A stretch of DNA of 64,000 nucleotides from Prado023 sp963736425 (lineage in GTDB: Bacteria; Actinomycetota; Actinomycetes; S36-B12; CAIYMF01). Below, piece by piece: positions 45,369 to 53,080 of this stretch. Location of the stretch: assembly GCA_963736425.1 (NCBI GenBank), contig CAVTOX010000014.1, forward strand, positions 310,001-374,000. Reading direction: 5' to 3'. The notes below the pieces were generated by a model. The model was not told where the DNA came from and ran no database searches. It worked only from the letters and a program-made list of their open reading frames with translations. The translations under genes and the position numbers were made by a program. Within the stretch, counting starts at the first letter, position 1. Each line of letters begins with the position of its first letter.

Positions 45369-46523
45369 TCAGGCCCTCGCCGCTCGCTGAGCGCCCTCGG
45401 CCAGCCCGGCCAGGCAGTCGGCCACGAGCGTCCCCAGGGTCTTGAGGTGGTAGCCGCCCTCCTGGACGGCAACAGTGGGCACGCCCAGGCCACCCAGCAG
45501 GATCCCCGCGGCGCGCAGCCCGTCCCGGGTGACCCGCAGCGGGCTCTCCGGATCGTCGATGGCAGCATCCACGCCCAGGGAGATCACGAGTGCATCGGCC
45601 CCGAACGTGCGGGCGTCGTCCACGAGCTGCTCGACGGCGGTGAGCCACCTGTCGTCGCCGGAGCGCGGGGCCAGGGGGATGTTGCGGTTGGCTCCTGTTC
45701 CCGAGCCCGTGCCCGTCTCATCGGCGAACCCCATGAAGTGCGGGAACCAGCCTGCGCCCGGGTCGACGTGCACCGACCCGTAGAACACGTCTCCCCGGTT
45801 GTAGAAGATGGCCTGGGTCCCGTTGCCGTGGTGGGCGTCGATGTCGATCACCGCCACCCGACGGGCCCCCCGTGCGCGCAGGCTGTCGGCCGCGATGGCC
45901 GCGTTGTTGAGGTAGCACGACCCTCCGAACGCCTCACGTGCCGCGTGGTGGCCGGGAGGGCGGCACAGCGCGTAGGTCATGGGAGCAGCGCCCGGGCTGC
46001 CAGTGCCGGACCCGCCGGAGCCCTCGACCCACGCCGCCGTTGCCACCAGATCCACCGCGGTCAGCGCCGCCCCTGCTGCGGCCTCGACCGCGTCCCATGT
46101 GCCCGGACCGATCAACGTCATCGTGTCGTAGCAGTACTGCCCGGCGCGGGCATGGGCCGCGGTCGGGCGCCGGACGGGCAGCCCACCACGCATCGCCTCG
46201 GTGGGGAACACGTAGGGCACGACGCGATCCTGCCCGGGGTCGGTCGTGTACCCGCCGACGACCCAGGCGTCGTGGATGGTCCGCAGGTGTTCGATCAGGC
46301 CGGGGGAGTGCACGGCCACGAGGGCCTCGGGGTCCGGATCGCTGGCGGTGACCTCCGGGTGCCCCGCGCGGATGAGGGCCTCGCGGATCACGTTCACCCG
46401 CTCGACGACCTCCGTTCCGGGGGTTCGCACCCCCAGCCAGATCTCGGCCGACGGGATGTGCCGACGGGTCCGTGGATGCCACACGAACGGGATCGGGGCG
46501 GCGGTCGTCGGGGGGTGGTCCAC
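45369..46523 (-). CDS. histone deacetylase-like amidohydrolase
   Basis: 384 residues. Class II HDAC/acetylpolyamine amidohydrolase fold: CRPPGHHA holds the catalytic His pair, VIDIDAHHGNGTQ the zinc-binding Asp and His, and SLGVDAAIDDPESPL the second metal Asp region; the usual active-site tyrosine segment appears as EGGYHL. In bacteria such enzymes deacetylate polyamines, acetoin-related proteins or other acetylated amines. GTG 46523 has CAGGAT seven bases upstream; ATG 46532, three codons earlier, is an alternative. It converges on the kgd companion gene. Confidence 0.9.
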   Translation of the reverse strand: MDHPPTTAAPIPFVWHPRTRRHIPSAEIWLGVRTPGTEVVERVNVIREALIRAGHPEVTASDPDPEALVAVHSPGLIEHLRTIHDAWVVGGYTTDPGQDRVVPYVFPTEAMRGGLPVRRPTAAHARAGQYCYDTMTLIGPGTWDAVEAAAGAALTAVDLVATAAWVEGSGGSGTGSPGAAPMTYALCRPPGHHAAREAFGGSCYLNNAAIAADSLRARGARRVAVIDIDAHHGNGTQAIFYNRGDVFYGSVHVDPGAGWFPHFMGFADETGTGSGTGANRNIPLAPRSGDDRWLTAVEQLVDDARTFGADALVISLGVDAAIDDPESPLRVTRDGLRAAGILLGGLGVPTVAVQEGGYHLKTLGTLVADCLAGLAEGAQRAARA

Positions 46524-46530
46524 AGGTCGC

Positions 46531-46536
46531 ATCCTG
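46531..46536 (-). promoter_or_regulatory. candidate -10 of a leaderless HDAC-like transcript
   Basis: On the minus strand CAGGAT (46536-46531) is followed by seven bases and GTG 46523. The same hexamer and spacing precede the oxidoreductase at 41207. Confidence 0.45.
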
Positions 46537-46602
46537 CCAAGTCGGCGACGGCCAGATGGCCCCGGGTCGGTCGGGGGCCGGCGGGTGGCATGCTGGGCGA
46601 CC

Positions 46603-47718
46603 ATGACCAGCCTCGCGGATTTCGGGATCACCGTCGGGACCCTGCCCCAGGGGCCGACCAACTCCGTGCTCGACGTCCCGGGGGTGGGTGTGGGGCACAC
46701 GACGATCGTGCGCGATGAGCTGGCTCCACCGCAGGGGCGTGGGATCGCCCGGACGGGTGTCACCGTCCTGGACCTCGGCGGGGATCTCTGGGCGCGTCCT
46801 GTGTCGGCCGGTGGGTCCGTGCTCAACGGAGCAGGGGAGTGCACGGGTTGGCAGTCCGCCCAGGAGTGGGGCCTGGTCGAGACCCCGATCTACCTGACCT
46901 CCACGATGCAGCTGGGCCGGGTGTACGACGCGGCCTGCCGGATCGCGCTGGCGGAGTCGCCCGCGGTGGCCGACGAGGTCGTGATCCCGGTCGTGGGGGA
47001 GTGCGATGACTCGTGGTTGAGCTTCGCGGGGGCGATGCAGGTCGAGTTCGACGACGTGGTGTTCGCGCGGGATGCAGCACGGGAGTCGATCGGTTCCGGC
47101 GTGCGACCGCGGACAGGCGCCGTCGGGGCAGGCACGGGGATGCTGTGCCTGGGGTGGAAGGGGGGCATCGGGACCTCGTCGAGGCGGGTGCCCTCCGGGC
47201 ACACCGTCGGGGTCCTGCTGCTGACCAACTTCGGCCAGTGGGACCGGCTCACGGTCGGCGGGGTTCCGGTGGGGCGACTCCTGGGTCGGTCCGGGCTGGA
47301 CGACGCAGCGTCGGGAGCTGCGGGTGCCGCGCCGGCTCCCGGTGACCCGCCGCCCGCCGGCTCATGCCTGGGCGTCGTGGTGACCGACGCGCCGCTGGAC
47401 ACCCACGGGTGCCGGCGCCTGGCCACGCGGATCGGCCTGGGTCTCGCGCGGGCCGGGTCGGTGGCCCACCACGGGTCCGGCGAGATCTTCCTCGGCCTCT
47501 CGGTGGGGATGCGTGCTCCTCGGGGCATACGTCCCGCGGATGCCGGGTTGGGCGGGACCGACCTGGACCCATTGTTCGTGGCCTGCGTCGATGCCGCCGA
47601 GGAAGCGGTCCTCGACTCGATCCTGAACGCCCACGACACGGTCGGGCACCGCGGCCGCCGAGCGCTGGGCCTGCCCCACGACGCCCTGCACGCCGCCCTG
47701 GAGGACCACCGCCGCTGA
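46603..47718 (+). CDS. P1 family self-processing peptidase (DmpA/BapA-like)
   Basis: 371 residues. N-terminal nucleophile-type hydrolase related to L-aminopeptidase D-Ala-esterase DmpA and beta-peptidyl aminopeptidases. The expected autocleavage site is Gly253-Ser254 in PPAGSCLGVVVTDAPLD; Ser254 would become the nucleophile of the beta chain. Other conserved parts: TNSVLDVPGVGVGHTT, GSVLNGAGECTG, GAVGAGTGM. Releases N-terminal residues from peptides. ATG 46603 lies eight bases after a weak CATGCT. It stands in a peptide-use neighbourhood with the opp operon and oligopeptidase B. Confidence 0.87.
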   Translation: MTSLADFGITVGTLPQGPTNSVLDVPGVGVGHTTIVRDELAPPQGRGIARTGVTVLDLGGDLWARPVSAGGSVLNGAGECTGWQSAQEWGLVETPIYLTSTMQLGRVYDAACRIALAESPAVADEVVIPVVGECDDSWLSFAGAMQVEFDDVVFARDAARESIGSGVRPRTGAVGAGTGMLCLGWKGGIGTSSRRVPSGHTVGVLLLTNFGQWDRLTVGGVPVGRLLGRSGLDDAASGAAGAAPAPGDPPPAGSCLGVVVTDAPLDTHGCRRLATRIGLGLARAGSVAHHGSGEIFLGLSVGMRAPRGIRPADAGLGGTDLDPLFVACVDAAEEAVLDSILNAHDTVGHRGRRALGLPHDALHAALEDHRR

Positions 47719-47772
47719 ACGGCCGCCGGGGCCCCCACGGTTGCGCTGCATCTGCGTCGCCCGACTCGGACC

Positions 47773-47814
47773 TGCGCTGCATCTCGGTCGATTCCGCGTC
47801 CGAGATGCAGCGCA
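47773..47814. terminator. 15-base inverted repeat after the P1 peptidase gene
   Basis: TGCGCTGCATCTCGG (47773-47787) and CCGAGATGCAGCGCA (47800-47814) form a perfect stem with a 12-base loop. A partial copy of the left arm, TGCGCTGCATCT, lies upstream at 47742-47753. Position after a stop and before the next gene suits a terminator; the extra arm copy suggests a repeat element. Confidence 0.65.
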
Positions 47815-47874
47815 ACTCCGCGGAGGCGGAGGCGGGGGCGGGCGAGGCGAGGGTGCGTGCGACACGATGGGGGA

Positions 47875-49059
47875 ATGGTCATCCCGCCCTTCGAGGTCCT
47901 GCGTCCTGAGCAGCTGCGTCGACGCACGTCGATCAAGTGGCAGTACTACGGTCCGGATGTCCTGCCGGTGTGGGTCGCGGAGATGGACGTGGTGCCCGCA
48001 CCCGAGGTGGTGGAGGCCGTCACCGAGGCCGTGAGGACTGGCGACACCGGGTACCCGAACTTCGGGACCACCTACAAGGAGGCGCTGGCGGAGTTCGCGC
48101 AGACCCGTTGGGACTGGAAGCCGGACCCGGCTGACATGGCCCTCTGTGCCGACGTCATGACCGGGATCCGGGTCCTGATCGAGCGCTTCGCCCCGCCCCG
48201 CGGTGCCGTTGTCATCCCGAGTCCGGTCTATCCGCCCTTCGCGGGCTTCAGCCGGGAGGCAGGTCGCAAGGTGGTGGCGGTCGCCCTCACGGACGAGGGC
48301 CGACTCGATGTGGTCGCGATCGACGAGGCCCTGGCCGCGAACCCGACCGATGCCGCCTCACGTCGCACCGTGCTGCTCCTGTGCAGCCCGCACAATCCGA
48401 CTGGTGTGGTCCACACCGCCACAGAGCTCGCGGCGGTGGCGGAGTCGGCGCAGCGACACGGAGCCCTGGTGATCGTCGACGAGGTGCACGCGCCGCTGGT
48501 CCCGCAGGGCGCGACGTTCGTGCCCTGGTTCGCGGTGGCCGACCACGGCTTCGTGGTCACCTCAGCGGCGAAGGCGTTCAACCTCGCCGGGCTCAAGGCA
48601 GGACTGATCGTTGCCCGTCCGGCGAGCCGCACCCAGTTGAGGCGACTGCCCGACTCCGTGGCCTACGGGGGCAGCCACCTGGGCGTCATCGCGCACGCCG
48701 CGGCCTACCGCGCGGACCACGCCTGGTTGGACGCCGTCAACGCGAACATCGCCACGAACCGGGCCCTGCTGGGCGAGCTCCTCCACGACCGGCTGCCGGC
48801 AGTGGGTTACCGGATTCCTGCGGCGACCTACTTGGCGTGGCTGGACCTGCGCGGTGTCGGTCTCGGCCAGGACCCGGCCGAGGTCCTGCTCAAGCACGGC
48901 CGGGTGGCGCTGCAGGCCGGGCGACCGTTCGGGCGGGGCGGCGTCGGGCACGCCCGGGTCAACCTCGCCTGTTCGCGGGAGGTGCTGACGGAGGTCGTGG
49001 ACCGGATGGCCACGGCGGTGGCTGCCCATGCCCAGCCGACTGGCGCGGACGGAGCCTGA
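47875..49059 (+). CDS. PLP-dependent aminotransferase/C-S lyase, PatB/MalY type
   Basis: 394 residues, fold type I class I/II aminotransferase. The opening KWQYYGPDVLPVWVAEMD is characteristic of MalY/PatB cystathionine beta-lyases. PLP contacts: SPHNPTGVVH, DEVHAPL, and the Schiff-base lysine in SAAKAFNLAGLK. It probably cleaves C-S bonds of cystathionine or cysteine conjugates; true transaminase activity is possible. ATG 47875 is supported by the family start. Upstream lies the 15-base inverted repeat. Confidence 0.87.
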   Translation: MVIPPFEVLRPEQLRRRTSIKWQYYGPDVLPVWVAEMDVVPAPEVVEAVTEAVRTGDTGYPNFGTTYKEALAEFAQTRWDWKPDPADMALCADVMTGIRVLIERFAPPRGAVVIPSPVYPPFAGFSREAGRKVVAVALTDEGRLDVVAIDEALAANPTDAASRRTVLLLCSPHNPTGVVHTATELAAVAESAQRHGALVIVDEVHAPLVPQGATFVPWFAVADHGFVVTSAAKAFNLAGLKAGLIVARPASRTQLRRLPDSVAYGGSHLGVIAHAAAYRADHAWLDAVNANIATNRALLGELLHDRLPAVGYRIPAATYLAWLDLRGVGLGQDPAEVLLKHGRVALQAGRPFGRGGVGHARVNLACSREVLTEVVDRMATAVAAHAQPTGADGA

Positions 49060-49063
49060 ACGA

Positions 49064-49091
49064 ACGCCAGGTAACGGACGCCAGATAACGG
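49064..49091 (+). repeat. 14-base tandem repeat
   Basis: ACGCCAGGTAACGG is followed directly by ACGCCAGATAACGG, one base different, in the gap between the aminotransferase stop and the end of the opp operon. No function apparent. Confidence 0.7.
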
Positions 49092-49127
49092 TCGACACGG
49101 GGGGCCGCGCCACCACCCCGGAGCGCC

Positions 49128-50087
49128 TCAGCCCAGCGCGAAGCAGGCGGCGGCGTGCCCGGCCTGGACCGGGAGCAGTGCCACGGACTCCCCACGGCAC
49201 CGGGCCGCGACCTCGTCCGGGAGCCCGCCCTGCAGCACCGGGCAGCGCGGATGGAACCGGCAGCCGGCGGGGATCCGCGCGGGATCCGGGGGCTCACCGA
49301 CCAGCACGATCGGCTCCACGCGGTCGATCTCGGGCACGACTGACAGCAGCGCCTGCGTGTACGGGTGCTTCGGCTCGGAAAGGACCTCCTCCGTGGTGCC
49401 CTCCTCGATGATCCGACCGAGGTACATGACCGCGATCCGGTCAGCGACGTTCCAGGCCAGGCCGAGGTCGTGGGTCACGATGAGGATCGACAGGCCCAAC
49501 TCCTCGCGCAGCCGCAGCAGCAGGGCCAGGATCTCCCCGCGCACCGACGCGTCGAGGCTGGACACGGGCTCGTCGGCGACGAGGATCTCCGGCTCCAGAA
49601 CGAGGGCCCCGGCGATGACCACGCGCTGGCGCTGCCCGCCGGACAGCTCGTGCGGGTAGCGGGTGAAGAAGCGCTCGGGAGGTCGCATCCCGACCCGCGA
49701 CAGGGCGTCGGCGACACGCTCCTCCTCACGGTCGACACCGTGGACGCGCAACCCCTCTGCCACCGACTCGTACACGGTCATCCGCGGGTTCAGCGAGCCC
49801 ATCGGGTCCTGCAGGATCAACTGGGCCCGGCGCCGGTACGCCTTGAGCCCAGCCCGAGATGTGGGCAGGGAGTCGCCGTCGATGAGCACCTCACCCGAGG
49901 CCAGTGGCTGCAGGCCCAGGAGTGCTCGGGCCAGGGTGGACTTGCCGCAGCCGGACTCACCCACGAGGGCGACGATCTGGCCGGGCATGAGTGTGAGGTT
50001 GACGCCGTCCACGGCCCGCGCGGAGGTGTTGCGGCCGGTGTGGAAGCTGACCCGCAGGTCGCGGGCCTCGAGGGCGGGGGACGTCAT
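49128..50087 (-). CDS. oppF: oligopeptide ABC transporter ATP-binding protein OppF
   Basis: 319 residues. ABC ATPase: Walker A GESGCGKST, Q loop LILQDPMGSLNPR, signature LSGGQRQRV, Walker B EILVADEP, H loop THDLG. The C-terminal oligopeptide/dipeptide extension has CRFHPRCPVLQGG. Powers peptide import together with OppD. Start overlaps the oppD stop (ATGA). Last gene of the opp operon. Confidence 0.93.
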   Translation of the reverse strand: MTSPALEARDLRVSFHTGRNTSARAVDGVNLTLMPGQIVALVGESGCGKSTLARALLGLQPLASGEVLIDGDSLPTSRAGLKAYRRRAQLILQDPMGSLNPRMTVYESVAEGLRVHGVDREEERVADALSRVGMRPPERFFTRYPHELSGGQRQRVVIAGALVLEPEILVADEPVSSLDASVRGEILALLLRLREELGLSILIVTHDLGLAWNVADRIAVMYLGRIIEEGTTEEVLSEPKHPYTQALLSVVPEIDRVEPIVLVGEPPDPARIPAGCRFHPRCPVLQGGLPDEVAARCRGESVALLPVQAGHAAACFALG

Positions 50088-51097
50088 CGAACGCCCTCCC
50101 GCAGGCCCGCGCGGCCGTCGACCAGCGGATGGCGGCAGGCGGCCATTCGGCCCTCGCCCACCTCGGCGAGCTCCAGGTCTCCGCTCGCGCAGTCCTCGCG
50201 GGCGAGCGGGCAGCGTGGGGCGAACGAGCACCCCTCGCCCACGTCACCGGGGAACGGCGGGTCGCCGGGCAGCCCGGACGGCGCGTAGCGAAAGCTGGTG
50301 TCGCCGATCCTGGGGAAGGCCCCGGCCAGGGCGCGCGAGTACGGGTGCGCCGAGCGCTCGAACACGTCGGCGGCGGGTCCGGACTCCACGATCCGCCCCG
50401 CGTACATGACCGCCGCGCGCTGGCAGACGTCGGCCAGGACCGAGAGATCATGCGAGATCAGCACCAGTGTCAGGTCGAGCTCGTCGACGAGGTCGGTCAG
50501 CACCTTCAGGACCTGGGCCTGCACCATGACGTCCAGGGCGGTGGTGGGCTCGTCGGCCACGATCAGGCGCGGGCGGCAGGCGAGGGCCATCGCGATCATG
50601 ACCCGCTGGCGTTGGCCCCCGGACAGCTGGTGCGGGTAGGCCCGGGCTCGCGAGGTCGGCAGACCCACCTGTTCGAGCAGCTCCCCGACCCGGCGGTCCA
50701 CATCGCCGCGCGTGGACTTCGGCTCGTGAACCGTGATCGGCTCGGCGATCTGCTCCCCGATCCGTTGCAGGGGGTTGAGGCCGTGCAGGGCGCCCTGGAA
50801 GACGATGCTGGCCTGTGCCCAGCGCAGCGCGCGCACCCGCTTGAACGTCATCCCGAGGACGTCCTCGCCGTCGACGAGGACCTGACCGGTGACGGTCGCG
50901 GTCTTCGGCTGCAGGCGCAGGACGGTGGAGATCAGCGTGGACTTGCCGCTGCCGCTCTCCCCGGCAATGCCCAGGGAGGAGCCGGCGGCCACCGTGAGGT
51001 CGACCCCACGCACGGCCGGGACGTCGCCGTCGCGCCCGCGGTAGGTGATGTGGACGTCGCGGAACTCCAGGGCGGGGCCCACGCCGTTGGTGGCCAT
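50084..51097 (-). CDS. oppD: oligopeptide ABC transporter ATP-binding protein OppD
   Basis: 337 residues. Walker A GESGSGKST, signature LSGGQRQRV, Walker B LIVADEP, H loop SHDLS, and the C-terminal cysteine-bearing extension CSFAPRCPLAREDC typical of Dpp/Opp ATPases, some of which bind an iron-sulfur cluster there. Start and stop overlap oppC and oppF by ATGA. Confidence 0.93.
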   Translation of the reverse strand: MATNGVGPALEFRDVHITYRGRDGDVPAVRGVDLTVAAGSSLGIAGESGSGKSTLISTVLRLQPKTATVTGQVLVDGEDVLGMTFKRVRALRWAQASIVFQGALHGLNPLQRIGEQIAEPITVHEPKSTRGDVDRRVGELLEQVGLPTSRARAYPHQLSGGQRQRVMIAMALACRPRLIVADEPTTALDVMVQAQVLKVLTDLVDELDLTLVLISHDLSVLADVCQRAAVMYAGRIVESGPAADVFERSAHPYSRALAGAFPRIGDTSFRYAPSGLPGDPPFPGDVGEGCSFAPRCPLAREDCASGDLELAEVGEGRMAACRHPLVDGRAGLREGVR

Positions 51098-52026
51098 CAG
51101 CTGCGCCCCTGCCGGCGCGGGTCGACGACGTCCTCCAGGGCGCGGCCGATCAGGGTGAACGCGAGCACCACCGCCACCACGCACAGGCCGGGTGGAAGCA
51201 CGTACCACCAGGCGCCCACGGTCATCGCCCCACTCGTGAACGCCCCGTCGAGGATCGAGCCCCACGACGGTGACAACGGGTTACCCAGGCCGAGGAAGCT
51301 CAACGTGGTCTCGCTGAGGATGGCCAGGGCCACCATCAGGGTGGTGTTGGCGAGCACGAGCGGCATCACGTTGGGCAGGATGTGCCGGCGCATGAGGTGG
51401 GCATCCCCTGCGCCCAGGGCCCGCGAGCGCTCCAAGTACGGGCGGGCGCCGATGCTCAGCGTCTGGGAGCGGACCAACCGGGCGGTGCCGGGCCACGAGG
51501 TGATCCCGATGACGACGATGATGTTGAGCAGCGAGGCGCCGAGCACGGTGGCCAGGACGATGGCCAGAGGCAGGAACGGGATCACCAGGAACCAGTCGGT
51601 GAACCGGTTGAGCACCAGGCCCAGGCCTCCACGGAAGTACCCGGACATGATCCCGATCACCGTGCCGATGAGCATCGACATCACCGTGGCTGCCAGCCCC
51701 ACGACCAGGCTGATCCGGGCGCCCCAGACGATCAGGGCCAGGATCGAGCGCCCGCTCTCGTCGGTGCCCAACGGGAAGCCTGCGGTGGGCGGGCTCATGG
51801 GCTCACCGGTCGCCTGGGTGACACTGATCGTGCTCGGTGGGAACAGGACGGGCGCGAACACCGCCAACGCGATGAATACGACGAGGACCACGAGGCCGAG
51901 CATCCCGCCACGGTGGGATCGGAACGCGCGCCAGGTGCGTGCGCGGGAGGTGCGCCGACGGGTCCGGGTGACCTGCCGCGCCGAGGTCGGGCTCACGGGA
52001 TCGAACCCCGGACGGGTCATCGTCAT
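51097..52026 (-). CDS. oppC: oligopeptide ABC transporter permease OppC
   Basis: 309 residues. An N-terminal anchor helix (LGLVVLVVFIALAVFAPVLF) and extracytoplasmic loop precede a BPD_transp_1 permease domain; GTDESGRSILALIVWGARISL is the typical entry and GAGDAHLMRRHILPNVMPLVLAN the EAA loop that meets the ATPases. Overlaps oppB and oppD. Confidence 0.93.
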   Translation of the reverse strand: MTMTRPGFDPVSPTSARQVTRTRRRTSRARTWRAFRSHRGGMLGLVVLVVFIALAVFAPVLFPPSTISVTQATGEPMSPPTAGFPLGTDESGRSILALIVWGARISLVVGLAATVMSMLIGTVIGIMSGYFRGGLGLVLNRFTDWFLVIPFLPLAIVLATVLGASLLNIIVVIGITSWPGTARLVRSQTLSIGARPYLERSRALGAGDAHLMRRHILPNVMPLVLANTTLMVALAILSETTLSFLGLGNPLSPSWGSILDGAFTSGAMTVGAWWYVLPPGLCVVAVVLAFTLIGRALEDVVDPRRQGRS

Positions 52027-53078
52027 CAGACACGCACCCGCGGGTCGAGTAGGGCATACATGAGGTCGGCGATGATGTTGGCCACGATCACGCCGACCGA
52101 GAAGAGGAGGAAGGTCGCCTGCAGCAGGGCGATGTCAGGTCCGCGCAGGGCATCGTAGGTGAGCAGCCCCAGACCCGGCCACGAGAAGACCGTCTCCACT
52201 GTGATCGCCCCGGAGATCACGAATCCGAGGTTCATGAAGATGAGCGTGACGGTCGGCAGGATCGCGTTGGGCACCGCATGGTGCTGGCGCACGGCCTTGT
52301 CCTTCAGCCCCTTGGCCCGGGCGATCGTGAGGTAGTCCTGACCCATCTCGTCGATGAGTGAGGCGCGCATGACCAGCGCGTACTCGGCCAGGTACACGGC
52401 AGCCAGGGTGGTCACCGGGAGCACCATGTGCCAGGCGACGTTGAGCACCCCCTCGATGCTGGCGGGGTCCACGCCGGGTGTGATGATCCCGCCGATCGGG
52501 AAGACCCCGGGCGTGATGGCCGTGCCCACTCCGAACAGGATCAGCAGGATCATTCCCAGCCAGAACTCCGGCATCGCGTAGAGGGTCAGGGTGATGACCG
52601 AGGACACGCTGTCGAAACGCTCGCCGCGCTTCCAGGCTGCCCGGATCCCGATCAGGGTGCCGAAGATGGAGGCCAGGACGATCGCGGTGCCGACGAGCAG
52701 CAGCGTCGACCCGATCCGATCGCCGATGAGCTCCCACACGGGCCGGTTGAACCGGGCGGAGTTGATGGTCGACGCGAACGGGTTGGAGATATAGGTCAGG
52801 AACTGCTCGCCGATCGGCTTGTCGAGCTCGGCGCGCAGCTTGGCGATCTGCTCAGGTGCGACGTTGCGTCCGCGCGTGTACAGCCCGATCGGATCACCGG
52901 GCAGCATCCGGAACAGGAAGAAGTTGAACACCACGACGAACGCCAGGGTCGCCATGCCCGAGCCGACCGAGCGAATGGCGTAGCGCGTCCCCGGGCTCAT
53001 CCCCGGGGACCGTGTCGCGGCACCCTCGCTGGCGATCGGGGTCGGCGAGGATGCCGCCGCCTCCACGGCGGACGCCAT
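52026..53078 (-). CDS. oppB: oligopeptide ABC transporter permease OppB
   Basis: 350 residues. Six-helix permease; the EAA loop is RAKGLKDKAVRQHHAVPNAILPT. A 30-residue Ala/Ser-rich N-terminus and an early helix (VGSGMATLAFVVVFNFFLFRMLPGDP) are usual for OppB. It starts two bases after the oppA stop and overlaps oppC by ATGA. Confidence 0.92.
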   Translation of the reverse strand: MASAVEAAASSPTPIASEGAATRSPGMSPGTRYAIRSVGSGMATLAFVVVFNFFLFRMLPGDPIGLYTRGRNVAPEQIAKLRAELDKPIGEQFLTYISNPFASTINSARFNRPVWELIGDRIGSTLLLVGTAIVLASIFGTLIGIRAAWKRGERFDSVSSVITLTLYAMPEFWLGMILLILFGVGTAITPGVFPIGGIITPGVDPASIEGVLNVAWHMVLPVTTLAAVYLAEYALVMRASLIDEMGQDYLTIARAKGLKDKAVRQHHAVPNAILPTVTLIFMNLGFVISGAITVETVFSWPGLGLLTYDALRGPDIALLQATFLLFSVGVIVANIIADLMYALLDPRVRV

Positions 53079-53080
53079 GC

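Noticed and set aside
50129..52063. Plus-strand open frame of 644 codons across oppD/oppC
   Set aside because: Shadow of the opp genes; composition is typical of antisense high-GC frames and no domain is seen.
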